Shown: piece after piece, positions 45,735 to 60,198 of the stretch
How positions within the stretch are numbered: the stretch's first letter is position 1
Layout of the letters: each line of letters begins with the position of its first letter
Source: Protula sp. h YS-2021
Taxonomy: Eukaryota > Annelida > Polychaeta > Sabellida > Serpulidae
Direction: 5' to 3'
DNA: 64,000 nt
NCBI GenBank assembly: GCA_949752745.1
Contig: OX457033.1
Coordinates: forward strand, 42,215,075-42,279,074
The notes under the pieces: model-generated
What the model was told of the DNA's origin: nothing
What the model saw: only the letters and a program-made list of their open reading frames with translations
The model's database searches: none
Made by a program: the position numbers and the translations under genes

Positions 45735-47630
45735 GTATAGAGCTAAGGGTGCACATGGCTCTGTGGACCACGGCTCTGTGGACCAAAGAAATGATAGAAA
45801 AAAACTCTTGATTGACAGGTGTAACCCTAGGTTACCCCAAGGTAACCCCGGGTCGCAACCCTATAAACGCAAGAAAATGCAACCCGGGTTTAGACCCTAA
45901 CCCTGACCCTTATCCCAACCTTGACCCTGACCCTGACCTCGATCCTGACCCCAACCTTGACCCTGACCCTGACCCCGACCCTGACCCCAACCTTGACCCT
46001 GACCCTAACCCCTGACCCAACCCTGTAAAAATATTCTAAGTCCAACACAACTTAACCTTGACCCAACCCTTGACCTTAACCCTGACCCTGACCCTAACCC
46101 TTGACCCTGACCCTAACCCTTTGAAAAATATTCTAAGTCCAAAACAACTCAACCTTAACCGAAACCTTGACCTTAACCATGACCCTGACCCTAACCCTTG
46201 ACCCTGACCCTAACCCTTTGAAAAATATTCTAAGTCCAACACAACTCAACATTGACACAACCTTGACCCTAACCCTGACCCTAACCCTGACCCTGACCCT
46301 AAGCCTGACCCTGACCCTAACCCTGACCCTGACCCCAACCCTGACCCTGACCCCGACCCTAACCCTAACCCCAACCCTGACCCTGACCCCGACCCTGACC
46401 CCACCCTTGACCCTGACCCCGACCCTTACCCCAACCCTGACCCTGAACCAAGCCTGTAAAAAATATTCTAAGTCCAACAAAACTCAACCGTGACCCAACA
46501 TCAACCCAACCCTTACCCAACACAAGCCTTATAAAATATTCTAAGTCAATCACAAGGCAACCTTGATCCAACCCAACCCTAAGCCTGACACAAAACCTAA
46601 CCCAATACCCCAACCCGATACCCTAACCCATACTGAAAGTGGAGAAAACGTTTGATAATGTTTTGACAATATCGTTAAAAGTCCATGATGTTTTTCTACA
46701 AATTTTATATGGTTTAATAGTGCATGAAATATTCTATTATTATTGCAAATGTCATGCCTGTATTATGTGTAGAAGTTATAATAAAATTGATATTTTCATG
46801 TTAAAATGTCAAAATGCTAAAAAAATTGACAAGTTTTTGACCATATCGTCAAAAGCCCTTAATGGATTTTTACAAACTTTATACCGCGTAATAGTGTTGC
46901 AATGATCTATAAGTGACATAAATATTTTGGCTCTATTTTATCTAGAAGTTATAAAGAAATGACATTTTTTAAATAATGGGCCAAATTTTGCCCCAAATTT
47001 CATGCGTTTTTTAAATGTTTTTGAAAAAGTCTTTAAGGTATCGTCATAAATTATATAGCGTTTTAAAGCCCTTGAACGCAGTTTGTAGCCCTGTTAAAAT
47101 AATTTTCCTACTACTATGACAAGCATAACAAAAATTGAGTTTAAGGTCAACGATGCCCAAAAATTATGGTGTCTCTGCTACCTCGAGACCAAGTCCCGTT
47201 TTTTAAATTTCAACCGCTTTCCTTAGTCTTTCAGGACTCAAATTGCACCAAAATAATCCTCTGACTCTAAGGGTTCCTACCAAAACACATTTATTCTTAT
47301 TTATTCATAAAGTCGTCATGTCATGATATTAGTCGCATGACGTTGTTTAACCTATGCACCTTACCTGCATTTTTTTGCATAAGTGAAAATGTTAATATTT
47401 TTTGTCAGAATTTTTGATAAATAAGTTCCAACACAAATAAAATAGTATTATTACGCGCACGTTGCTGCCTTATTTCTGTTAAAATAAACGATTTTTCACG
47501 AAGTTATTACCAAAAAAATGCGTTATGTGGCTGTTTCTGCCAACTTAATCCCTATAACTCGAGAAATACTTGGGTTAGAGATTAGGGTTAGGGTTGGGTT
47601 AGGGTCAGGGTTATGGGTTGGGTTATGGTA
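45735..47630 (+). repeat. type B unit, truncated in its tail
   Basis: Head, C-rich field, AT-rich block (about 46632-47570) and part of the tail. It is cut at GGTTATGGTA and joined to GGGTTAGGG. It carries private substitutions relative to B1-B6. Confidence 0.93.
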
Positions 47631-49012
47631 GGGTTAGGGTTAGGGTTAGGGTTAGGGTTAGGGTTAGGGTTAGGGTTAGGGTATAGATATGAGGGTGCAC
47701 ATGGCTCTGTGTCCATATGGCTCTGTGTCCATCTAAATGATAGTAAAAAACTTCTGATTGGCTGACATACTTATGACGTCATCGATGATTGACAGCAGTT
47801 ATTAGGTCAGTGACCATAGGTCAACCAAGGTGACCCCAGTTCGCAACCCTACAAACACAAGAAAATGCAACCCGGGTTAAGACCCTAACACTGACCCTGA
47901 CCCCAACCCTGACCCTGACCCTGACCCCAACCCTGACCCTGACCCTAACCTTGACCCTGACCCCGACCCTGACCCTGATTAACCCTGACCCTGACCCCTA
48001 CCTTGACCCTTGCCCTAACCTCTGACCCAACCCTATAAAAATATTCTAAGTCGAACACAACTCAACCTTGACCCAACCCCTAACCCTGACCCTGACCCCA
48101 AATCTGACCCTGACCCTGACCCTAACACTGACCCTGACCCCGACCCTGACCCTGACGCCGACCCTGACCCTGACCCTAACCCTGACCCTGACCCCAACCT
48201 TGACCCTGACCCTCACCCCTGACCCAACCCTATAAAAATATTCTAAGTCGAACACAACTCAACCTTGACCCAACCATTAACCCTGACCCTGACCCCAACC
48301 CTGACCCTGATCCTAACCCTAACCCTGACCCTGATTCCGACCCTGACCCTAACCCTAACCCTGACCCCGACCCCAACCTTGACCGTGACCCTAACCCCTG
48401 ACCCAACCCTATAAAAATATTCTAAGTCGAGCACAACTCAACCTTGACCCAACCCTTAACCCTGACCCTGACCCCAACCCTGACCCTGACCCTAACCCTG
48501 ACCCTAACCCTGACACTGACCCCGAACCTGTCTCTAACCCTGACCCTGATCCTGACCCCGACCCAAACCTTCACCCTGACCCTTACCCCTGACCCAACCC
48601 TATAAATATATTCTAAGTCCAACACAAGTCAACCTTGACCCAACCCTTAACCGTGACCCTGACCCTGACTCCAAACCTGACGCTGACCCTGACCCCAACC
48701 ATGACCCTGACTCTGACCCTGACACTGACCCTAACCCTGACCCCGACCCCAACCCTGACCCTGACCCTAACCCCTGACCCAACCCTATAAATATATTCTA
48801 AGTCCAACACAAGTCAACCTTCACCCGACCCTTAACCCTGACCCTCACCCTGACCCTGACCCTGACCCCAACCCTGACCATAACTATGACCCTAACCCTG
48901 ACCCTGACCCCGACCCTGACCCTGACCCTGACCCTGACCTCAACCCTGACCTTGACCCTAACCCCTGACCCAACCCTATAAATATATTCTAGGTCCAACA
49001 CAAGTCAACCAT
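47630..49012 (+). repeat. TTAGGG tract and long-head type C unit with C-rich array
   Basis: About eight TTAGGG repeats, a type C long head at 47681 with TGACGTCA, then a C-rich field with spacers near 48037, 48236, 48415, 48606, 48790 and 48982. Cut at CAACCATG|GGTTAGGG. Confidence 0.92.
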
Positions 49013-51090
49013 GGGTTAGGGTTAGGGTTAGTGTTAGGGTATAGAGCTAAGGGTGCACATGGCTCCCCGTACCATGGCTCCCCGTACCAAAGAAATGATA
49101 GTAAAAAACTCTTGATTGACAGGTGTAACCCTAGGTTACCCCAAGGTAACATCGGGTCGCAGCCCTGTAAACGCAAGAAAATGCAACCCGGGGTTTGACC
49201 CTAACCCTGACGTTGACCCCAACCCTGACCCTGACCCTAACCCTGACCCTGACCCTGACCCTAACCTTGACCCTGACCCTGACCCCGACCCTGACCCCAA
49301 CCTTGACCCTGAACCTAACCCCTGACCCAACCCTATAAAAATATTCTAAGTCCAACACAACTTAACCTTGACCCAACCCTTGACCTTAACCCTGACCCTG
49401 ACCTTAACCCTTGACCCTGACCCTAACCCTTTGAAAAATATTCTCAGTCCAAAACAACTCAACCTTGACCCAACACTTGACCTTAACCCTGACCCTGACC
49501 GTAACCCCTGACCCTGACCCTAACCCTTTGAAAAATATTCTAAGTCCAACACAACTCAACCTTGACACAACCTTGACCCTAATCATGACCCTAACCCCTG
49601 ACCCTGACCCTAACCCTGACCCTGACCCTGACCCCAACCCTGACCCTGACCCCGACCCTAACCCTGACCCCGACCCCAACCCTGACCCTGACCCCGACCC
49701 TGACCCCACCCTTGACCCTGACCCCGACCCTTATCCCAACCCTGACCCTGAACCAACCCTGTGGAAAATAGTTTAAGTCCAACAAAACTCAACCTTGACC
49801 CAACCCCAACCCAACCAAACCCAACCCAACCCTTACCCAACACTAGCCTTATAAAATATTCTAAGTCAATCACAAGACAACCTTGATCCAAACCAACCCT
49901 AAGCCTAACACATAACCTAACCCAATACCCCAACCCGATTCCCTAACCCATACTGAAAGTGGAGAAAACGTTTGATAATGTTTTGACAGTATCGTTAAAA
50001 GTCCATGATGTTTTTCTACAATTTTTATATGGTTTGATAGTGCATAAAATATTCTATCATTGGTGCAAATTTCATGCCTGTATTGTGTGTAGAGATTATA
50101 ATAAAATTGATATTTTCATGTTAAAATGTCAAAATGCTCAAAAATTTGACAAGTTTTTGGCCATATCGTCAAAAGCCCTTAATGTATTTTTACAAACTTT
50201 ATAAAGCGTAATAGTGTTGCAATAATCTATAAGTGACATAAATGTTTTGGCTCTATTTTATCTAGAAGTTATAAAGAAATGACATTTTTTAAATAATAGG
50301 CCAAATTTTACCCCAAATGTCATGCGTTTTTTCAATGTTTTTCAAAAAGTCTTTAAGGTATCATCATAAATTATATAGCGTTTTAAAGCCCTTGAATGCA
50401 GTTTGTAGCCCTGTTAAAATAATTTTCCTACTACTATGACAAGCATAACAAAAATTGAGTTTAAGGTCAACAATGCCCAAAAATTATGGTGTGTCTGCTA
50501 CCTCGGGACCAAGTCCCGTTTTTTAAATTTCGACCCCTTTCCTTAGTCTTTCATGGCTCAAATTGCACCAAAATGATCCTTGGACTCTAAGGGTTCCTAC
50601 CAAAACACATTTATTCTTATTTATTCATAAAGTCGTCATGTCATGATATCTGTCGCATGACGTTGTTTAACCTGTGCACCTTACCTGCATTTTTTTGCAT
50701 AAGTGAAAATTTTAATATTTTTTGTCAAAATTTTTGATAAATAAGTTCCAACACAAATAAAATAGTATTATTACGCGCACGTTTCTGCCTTATTTCTGTT
50801 AAAATAAACGATTTTTTACGAAGTTATTACCAAAAAATGCGTTATTGGGCTGTTTCTGCCAACTTAATCGCTATAACTCGAGAAATACTTGGGTTAGGGA
50901 TTAGGGTTAGGGTTGGGTTAGGGTCAGGGTTATGGGTTGGGTTATGGTATAGAGTTAGGGGGTTAGAGGTTAGGGTATAGGGATGATTTTGGCATTTTAT
51001 TACCTATTAGTTCGTAACAAGGGTTAGCCCTAACCCATAACCCAAGGATCAGTAGAGTTTTAGTAGAGGGTTAATAGGGTTACGGTTAGG
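49013..51090 (+). repeat. short TTAGGG tract and full unit A2, 2052 bp
   Basis: A TTAGGG tract with one TTAGTG, then a type A unit from 49039 with the same 2052-bp length as A1, 32 kb away, and almost the same sequence (for example CGCAGCCCTG is shared, whereas A3-A7 have CGCAGCACTG). Confidence 0.95.
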
Positions 51091-52451
51091 GTATAGAGCT
51101 AGGGTTAGGGTTAGGGTTAGGGTTAGTGTTAGGGTTAGGGTTAGGGTTAGGGTTAGGGTTAGGGTTAGGGTATAGAGATGAGGGTGCACATGGCTCTGTG
51201 TCCATATGGCTCTGTGTCCATCTAAATGATAGTAAAAAACTTCTGATTGGCTGACATACTTATGACGTCATCGATGATTGACAGCAGTAATTAGGTCAGT
51301 GACCATAGGTCACCCAAGGTGACCCCTGGTCGCAACCCTACAAACGCAAGAAAATGCAACCACGGTTGAGACCCTAACACTGACCTTGACCCCAACCCTG
51401 ACCCTCACCCCAACCCTGTCGAACACAACTCAACCTTGACCCAAGCCTTAACCCTGACCCTGACCCCAACCCTGACCCTGACCCCAACCCCGACCCTAAC
51501 CCTGACCCTGACCCCGACCCTGATCCTGACCCTAACCCTGACCCTAAACCTAACCTTGACCCTGACCCTAACCCTTGACCCAACCCCATAAAAATATTCT
51601 AAGTCGAACACAACTCAACTTTGACCCAACCCTTAACCCTGATCCTGACCCCAACCCTGACCCTGACCCTAACCCGACCCTAACCCTGACCCTGACCCCG
51701 ACCCTGACCCAAACCCTGACCCTGACCCCGACCCCAACCTTGACCCTGACCCTAACCCCTGACCCATCCCTATAAAAATATTCTAAGTCGAACACAACTC
51801 AACCTTGACCCAACCATTAACCCTGACCCTGACCCCAACCCTGACCCTGACCCTGACCCTAACCCTGACCCTGACCCCGACCCTGACCCTAAACCTGACC
51901 CTGACCCCGACCCCAACCTTGAACATGACCCTAACCCCTGACCCAACCCTATAAATATATTCTAAGTCCAACACAACTCAACCTTAACCTAACCCTTAAC
52001 CCTGACCCTGACCCCAACCCTGACCCTGACCCCAACCCTGACCCTGACCCTAACCCTGACCCCGACCCTGACCTTGACCCTAACCCTGACCCTGACCCCA
52101 ACCTTGACCCTGACCCTAACCCCTGACCCAACCCCATAAATATATTCTAAGTCCAACACAACTCCACCTTGACCCAACCCTTAACCCTGACCCTGACCCC
52201 AACCCTGACCCTGACGCTAACCCTGACCCTGACCCCGACCCTGACCCTGACCCTGACCTTGACCCCTACCTTGAACCTGACCCTAACCCCTGACCCAACC
52301 CTATAAAAATATTCTAAGTCGAACACAACTCAATCTTGACCCAACCCTTAACCCTGACCCTGACGCCAACCCTAACCCTGACCCTGACTCTAACACTGAC
52401 CCTGACCCCGACCCTGACCCTGACCCCGACCCTGACCCTGACCCTAACCCT
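51091..52451 (+). repeat. head stub, TTAGGG tract and long-head type C unit
   Basis: A 10-bp stub GTATAGAGCT joins AGGGTTAGGG repeats (one TTAGTG). A type C long head starts at 51170, followed by a C-rich array with spacers near 51592, 51773, 51953, 52136 and 52305. Cut at ACCCTG|GGTTAGGG. Confidence 0.92.
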
Positions 52452-52720
52452 GGGTTAGGGTTAGGGTTAGGGTTAGGGTTAGGGTTAGGGTTAGGGTTAG
52501 GGTTAGGGTTAGGGTTAGGGTTAGGGTTAGGGTTAGGGTTAGGGTTAGGGTTAGGGTTAGGGTTAGGGTTAGGGTTAGGGTTAGGGTTAGGGTTAGGGTT
52601 AGGGTTATTAGGGTTAGGGTTAGGGTTAGGGTTAGGGTTAGGGTTAGGGTTAGGGTTAGGGTTAGGGTTAGTGTTAGGGTTAGGGTTAGGGTTAGGGTTA
52701 GGGTTAGGGTTAGGGTTAGG
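52452..52720 (+). repeat. 270-bp interstitial TTAGGG tract
   Basis: About 45 TTAGGG repeats in telomere orientation, with one TTATTAGGG slip near 52608 and one TTAGTG near 52670. Confidence 0.97.
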
Positions 52721-53457
52721 GTATAGAGCTAAGGGTGCACATGGCTCTGTGGACCACGGCTCTGTGGACCAAAGAAATGATAGAAAAAAACTCTTGATTG
52801 ACAGGTGTAACCCTAGGTTACCCCAAGGTAACCCCGGGTCGCAACCCTATAAACGCAAGAAAATGCAACCCGGGTTTAGACCCTAACCCTGACCCTTATC
52901 CCAACCTTGACCCTGACCCTGACCTCGATCCTGACCCCAACCTTGACCCTGACCCTGACCCCGACCCTGACCCCAACCTTGACCCTGACCCTAACCCCTG
53001 ACCCAACCCTGTAAAAATATTCTAAGTCCAACACAACTTAACCTTGACCCAACCCTTGACCTTAACCCTGACCCTGACCCTAACCCTTGACCCTGACCCT
53101 AACCCTTTGAAAAATATTCTAAGTCCAAAACAACTCAACCTTAACCGAAACCTTGACCTTAACCATGACCCTGACCCTAACCCTTGACCCTGACCCTAAC
53201 CCTTTGAAAAATATTCTAAGTCCAACACAACTCAACATTGACACAACCTTGACCCTAACCCTGACCCTAACCCTGACCCTGACCCTAAGCCTGACCCTGA
53301 CCCTAACCCTGACCCTGACCCCAACCCTGACCCTGACCCCGACCCTAACCCTAACCCCAACCCTGACCCTGACCCCGACCCTGACCCCACCCTTGACCCT
53401 GACCCCGACCCTTACCCCAACCCTGACCCTGAACCAAGCCTGTAAAAAATATTCTAA
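52721..53457 (+). repeat. truncated type B unit
   Basis: Head and C-rich field, cut within ATATTCTAAG before the AT-rich block and joined to GTTAGGG. Closest to the 45735 unit (shared ACCGAAACC and AACCATGACC). Confidence 0.93.
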
Positions 53458-54042
53458 GGTTAGGGTTAGGGTTAGGGTTAGGGTTAGGGTTAGGGTTAGG
53501 GTTAGGGTTAGGGTTAGTGTTAGGGTTAGGGTTAGGGTTAGGGTTAGGGTTAGGGTTAGGGTTAGGGTTAGGGTTAGGGTTAGGGTTAGGGTTAGGGTTA
53601 GGGTTAGGGTTAGGGTTAGGGTTAGGGTTAGGGTTAGTTAGGGTTAGTGTTAGGGTTAGGGTTAGGGTTAGGGTTAGTGTTAGGGTTAGGGTTAGGGTTA
53701 GGGTTAGGGTTAGGGTTAGGGTTAGGGTTAGGGTTAGGGTTAGGGTTAGGGTTAGGTTTAGGGTTAGGGTTAGGGTTAGGGTTAGGGTTAGGGTTAGGGT
53801 TAGGGTTAGGGTTAGGGTTAGGGTTAGGGTTAGGGTTAGGGTTAGGGTTAGGGTTAGGGTTAGTGTTAGGGTTAGGGTTAGGGTTAGGGTTAGTGTTAGG
53901 GTTAGTGTTAGGGTTAGTGTTAGGGTTAGGGTTAGGGTTAGGGTTAGGGTTAGGGTTAGGGTTAGGGTTAGGGTTAGTTAGGGTTAGGGTTAGGGTTAGG
54001 GTTAGGGTTAGGGTTAGGGTTAGGGTTAGGGTTAGGGTTAGG
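53458..54042 (+). repeat. 585-bp interstitial TTAGGG tract with TTAGTG variants
   Basis: About 97 repeats, the longest internal tract. It holds seven or so TTAGTG variants (for example near 53517, 53647, 53677, 53860), TTAGTTAGGG slips and one TTAGGTTTAGGG. Such variant mixing is typical of old proximal telomere, so this may have been a chromosome terminus. Confidence 0.97.
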
Positions 54043-56094
54043 GTATAGAGCTAAGGGTGCACATGGCTCCCCGTACCATGGCTCCCCGTACCAAAGAAAT
54101 GATAGTAAAAAACTCTTGATTGACAGGTGTAACCCTAGGTTACCCCAAGGTAACATCGGGTCGCAGCACTGTAAACGCAAGAAAATGCAACCCGGGGTTT
54201 GACCCTAACCCTGACGTTGACCCCAACCCTGACCCTGACCCTAACCCTGACCCTGACCCTGACCCTAACCTTGACCCTGACCCTGACCCCGACCCTGACC
54301 CCAACCTTGACCCTGAACCTAACCCCTGACCCAACCCTATAAAAATATTCTAAGTCCAACACAACTTAACCTTGACCCAACCCTTGACCTTAACCCTGAC
54401 CCTGACCTTAACCCTTGACCCTGACCCTAACCCTTTGAAAAATATTCTAAGTCCAAAACAACTCAACCTTGACCCAACACTTGACCTTAACCCTGACTCT
54501 GACCGTAACCCCTGACCCTGACCCTAACCCTTTGAAAAATATTCTAAGTCCAACACAACTCAACCTTGACACAACCTTGACCCTAATCATGACCCTAACC
54601 CCTGACCCTGACCCTAACCCTGACCCTGACCCTGACCCCGACCCTGACCCTGACCCCGACCCTAACCCTGACCCCGACCCCAACCCTGACCCTGACCCCG
54701 ACCCTGACCCCAACCTTGACCCTGACCCCGACCCTTATCCCAACCCTGACCCTGAACCAACCCTGTGGAAAATAGTTTAAGTCCAACAAAACTCAACCTT
54801 GACCCAACCCCAACCCAACCAAACCCAACCCAACCCTTACCCAACACTAGCCTTATAAAATATTCTAAGTCAATCACAAGACAACCTTGATCCAAACCAA
54901 CCCTAAGCCTAACACATAACCTAACCCAATACCCCAACCCGATTCCCTAACCCATACTGAAAGTGGAGAAAATGTTTGATAATGTTTTGACAGTATCGTT
55001 AAAAGTCCATGATGTTTTTCTACAATTTTTATATGGTTTGATAGTGCATAAAATATTCTATCATTGGTGCAAATTTCATGCCTGTATTGTGTGTAGAGAT
55101 TATAATAAAATTGATATTTTCATGTTAAAATGTCAAAATGCTGAAAAATTTGACAAGTTTTTGGCCATATCGTCAAAAGCCCTTAATGTATTTTTACAAA
55201 CTTTATAAAGCGTAATAGTGTTGCAATAATCTATAAGTGACATAAATGTTTTGGCTCTATTTTATCTAGAAGTTATAAAGAAATGACATTTTTTAAATAA
55301 TAGGCCAAATTTTACCCCAAATGTCATGCGTTTTTTCAATGTTTTTCAAAAAGTCTTTAAGGTATCATCATAAATTATATAGCGTTTTAAAGCCCTTGAA
55401 TGCAGTTTGTAGCCCTGTTAAAATAATTTTCCTACTACTATGACAAGCATAACAAAAATTGAGTTTAAGGTCAACAATGCCCAAAAATTATGGTGTGTCT
55501 GCTACCTCGGGACCAAGTCCCGTTTTTTAAATTTCGACCCCTTCCCTTAGTCTTTCATGGCTCAAATTGCACCAAAATGATCCTTGGACTCTAAGGGTTC
55601 CTACCAAAACACATTTATTCTTATTTATTCATAAAGTCGTCATGTCATGATATCTGTCGCATGACGTTGTTTAACCTGTGCACCTTACCTGCATTTTTTT
55701 GCATAAGTGAAAATTTTAATATTTTTTGTCAAAATTTTTGATAAATAAGTTCCAACACAAATAAAATAGTATTATTACGCGCACGTTTCTGCCTTATTTC
55801 TGTTAAAATAAACGATTTTTCACGAAGTTATTACCAAAAAATGCGTTATTGGGCTGTTTCTGCCAACTTAATCGCTATAACTCGAGAAATACTTGGGTTA
55901 GGGATTAGGGTTAGGGTTGGGTTAGGGTCAGGGTTATGGGTTGGGTTATGGTATAGAGTTAGGGGGTTAGAGGTTAGGGTATAGGGATGATTTTGGCATT
56001 TTATTACCTATTAGTTCGTAACAAGGGTTAGCCCTAACCCATAACCCAAGGATCAGTAGAGTTTTAGTAGAGGGTTAATAGGGTTACGGTTAGG
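54043..56094 (+). repeat. subtelomeric unit A3, 2052 bp
   Basis: First of a head-to-tail run of type A units marked by CGCAGCACTG, GAGAAAATG and CTGACTCTGACCG. The AT-rich block lies at about 54953-55895. Confidence 0.96.
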
Positions 56095-58146
56095 GTATAG
56101 AGCTAAGGGTGCACATGGCTCCCCGTACCATGGCTCCCCGTACCAAAGAAATGATAGTAAAAAACTCTTGATTGACAGGTGTAACCCTAGGTTACCCCAA
56201 GGTAACATCGGGTCGCAGCACTGTAAACGCAAGAAAATGCAACCCGGGGTTTGACCCTAACCCTGACGTTGACCCCAACCCTGACCCTGACCCTAACCCT
56301 GACCCTGACCCTGACCCTAACCTTGACCCTGACCCTGACCCCGACCCTGACCCCAACCTTGACCCTGAACCTAACCCCTGACCCAACCCTATAAAAATAT
56401 TCTAAGTCCAACACAACTTAACCTTGACCCAACCCTTGACCTTAACCCTGACCCTGACCTTAACCCTTGACCCTGACCCTAACCCTTTGAAAAATATTCT
56501 AAGTCCAAAACAACTCAACCTTGACCCAACACTTGACCTTAACCCTGACTCTGACCGTAACCCCTGACCCTGACCCTAACCCTTTGAAAAATATTCTAAG
56601 TCCAACACAACTCAACCTTGACACAACCTTGACCCTAATCATGACCCTAACCCCTGACCCTGACCCTAACCCTGACCCTGACCCTGACCCCGACCCTGAC
56701 CCTGACCCCGACCCTAACCCTGACCCCGACCCCAACCCTGACCCTGACCCCGACCCTGACCCCAACCTTGACCCTGACCCCGACCCTTATCCCAACCCTG
56801 ACCCTGAACCAACCCTGTGGAAAATAGTTTAAGTCCAACAAAACTCAACCTTGACCCAACCCCAACCCAACCAAACCCAACCCAACCCTTACCCAACACT
56901 AGCCTTATAAAATATTCTAAGTCAATCACAAGACAACCTTGATCCAAACCAACCCTAAGCCTAACACATAACCTAACCCAATACCCCAACCCGATTCCCT
57001 AACCCATACTGAAAGTGGAGAAAATGTTTGATAATGTTTTGACAGTATCGTTAAAAGTCCATGATGTTTTTCTACAATTTTTATATGGTTTGATAGTGCA
57101 TAAAATATTCTATCATTGGTGCAAATTTCATGCCTGTATTGTGTGTAGAGATTATAATAAAATTGATATTTTCATGTTAAAATGTCAAAATGCTGAAAAA
57201 TTTGACAAGTTTTTGGCCATATCGTCAAAAGCCCTTAATGTATTTTTACAAACTTTATAAAGCGTAATAGTGTTGCAATAATCTATAAGTGACATAAATG
57301 TTTTGGCTCTATTTTATCTAGAAGTTATAAAGAAATGACATTTTTTAAATAATAGGCCAAATTTTACCCCAAATGTCATGCGTTTTTTCAATGTTTTTCA
57401 AAAAGTCTTTAAGGTATCATCATAAATTATATAGCGTTTTAAAGCCCTTGAATGCAGTTTGTAGCCCTGTTAAAATAATTTTCCTACTACTATGACAAGC
57501 ATAACAAAAATTGAGTTTAAGGTCAACAATGCCCAAAAATTATGGTGTGTCTGCTACCTCGGGACCAAGTCCCGTTTTTTAAATTTCGACCCCTTCCCTT
57601 AGTCTTTCATGGCTCAAATTGCACCAAAATGATCCTTGGACTCTAAGGGTTCCTACCAAAACACATTTATTCTTATTTATTCATAAAGTCGTCATGTCAT
57701 GATATCTGTCGCATGACGTTGTTTAACCTGTGCACCTTACCTGCATTTTTTTGCATAAGTGAAAATTTTAATATTTTTTGTCAAAATTTTTGATAAATAA
57801 GTTCCAACACAAATAAAATAGTATTATTACGCGCACGTTTCTGCCTTATTTCTGTTAAAATAAACGATTTTTCACGAAGTTATTACCAAAAAATGCGTTA
57901 TTGGGCTGTTTCTGCCAACTTAATCGCTATAACTCGAGAAATACTTGGGTTAGGGATTAGGGTTAGGGTTGGGTTAGGGTCAGGGTTATGGGTTGGGTTA
58001 TGGTATAGAGTTAGGGGGTTAGAGGTTAGGGTATAGGGATGATTTTGGCATTTTATTACCTATTAGTTCGTAACAAGGGTTAGCCCTAACCCATAACCCA
58101 AGGATCAGTAGAGTTTTAGTAGAGGGTTAATAGGGTTACGGTTAGG
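56095..58146 (+). repeat. subtelomeric unit A4, 2052 bp
   Basis: Same length and, where compared, same sequence as A3. No TTAGGG cap between the units. Confidence 0.96.
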
Positions 58147-60198
58147 GTATAGAGCTAAGGGTGCACATGGCTCCCCGTACCATGGCTCCCCGTACCAAAG
58201 AAATGATAGTAAAAAACTCTTGATTGACAGGTGTAACCCTAGGTTACCCCAAGGTAACATCGGGTCGCAGCACTGTAAACGCAAGAAAATGCAACCCGGG
58301 GTTTGACCCTAACCCTGACGTTGACCCCAACCCTGACCCTGACCCTAACCCTGACCCTGACCCTGACCCTAACCTTGACCCTGACCCTGACCCCGACCCT
58401 GACCCCAACCTTGACCCTGAACCTAACCCCTGACCCAACCCTATAAAAATATTCTAAGTCCAACACAACTTAACCTTGACCCAACCCTTGACCTTAACCC
58501 TGACCCTGACCTTAACCCTTGACCCTGACCCTAACCCTTTGAAAAATATTCTAAGTCCAAAACAACTCAACCTTGACCCAACACTTGACCTTAACCCTGA
58601 CTCTGACCGTAACCCCTGACCCTGACCCTAACCCTTTGAAAAATATTCTAAGTCCAACACAACTCAACCTTGACACAACCTTGACCCTAATCATGACCCT
58701 AACCCCTGACCCTGACCCTAACCCTGACCCTGACCCTGACCCCGACCCTGACCCTGACCCCGACCCTAACCCTGACCCCGACCCCAACCCTGACCCTGAC
58801 CCCGACCCTGACCCCAACCTTGACCCTGACCCCGACCCTTATCCCAACCCTGACCCTGAACCAACCCTGTGGAAAATAGTTTAAGTCCAACAAAACTCAA
58901 CCTTGACCCAACCCCAACCCAACCAAACCCAACCCAACCCTTACCCAACACTAGCCTTATAAAATATTCTAAGTCAATCACAAGACAACCTTGATCCAAA
59001 CCAACCCTAAGCCTAACACATAACCTAACCCAATACCCCAACCCGATTCCCTAACCCATACTGAAAGTGGAGAAAATGTTTGATAATGTTTTGACAGTAT
59101 CGTTAAAAGTCCATGATGTTTTTCTACAATTTTTATATGGTTTGATAGTGCATAAAATATTCTATCATTGGTGCAAATTTCATGCCTGTATTGTGTGTAG
59201 AGATTATAATAAAATTGATATTTTCATGTTAAAATGTCAAAATGCTGAAAAATTTGACAAGTTTTTGGCCATATCGTCAAAAGCCCTTAATGTATTTTTA
59301 CAAACTTTATAAAGCGTAATAGTGTTGCAATAATCTATAAGTGACATAAATGTTTTGGCTCTATTTTATCTAGAAGTTATAAAGAAATGACATTTTTTAA
59401 ATAATAGGCCAAATTTTACCCCAAATGTCATGCGTTTTTTCAATGTTTTTCAAAAAGTCTTTAAGGTATCATCATAAATTATATAGCGTTTTAAAGCCCT
59501 TGAATGCAGTTTGTAGCCCTGTTAAAATAATTTTCCTACTACTATGACAAGCATAACAAAAATTGAGTTTAAGGTCAACAATGCCCAAAAATTATGGTGT
59601 GTCTGCTACCTCGGGACCAAGTCCCGTTTTTTAAATTTCGACCCCTTCCCTTAGTCTTTCATGGCTCAAATTGCACCAAAATGATCCTTGGACTCTAAGG
59701 GTTCCTACCAAAACACATTTATTCTTATTTATTCATAAAGTCGTCATGTCATGATATCTGTCGCATGACGTTGTTTAACCTGTGCACCTTACCTGCATTT
59801 TTTTGCATAAGTGAAAATTTTAATATTTTTTGTCAAAATTTTTGATAAATAAGTTCCAACACAAATAAAATAGTATTATTACGCGCACGTTTCTGCCTTA
59901 TTTCTGTTAAAATAAACGATTTTTCACGAAGTTATTACCAAAAAATGCGTTATTGGGCTGTTTCTGCCAACTTAATCGCTATAACTCGAGAAATACTTGG
60001 GTTAGGGATTAGGGTTAGGGTTGGGTTAGGGTCAGGGTTATGGGTTGGGTTATGGTATAGAGTTAGGGGGTTAGAGGTTAGGGTATAGGGATGATTTTGG
60101 CATTTTATTACCTATTAGTTCGTAACAAGGGTTAGCCCTAACCCATAACCCAAGGATCAGTAGAGTTTTAGTAGAGGGTTAATAGGGTTACGGTTAGG
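58147..60198 (+). repeat. subtelomeric unit A5, 2052 bp
   Basis: Same as A3 and A4. Confidence 0.96.
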
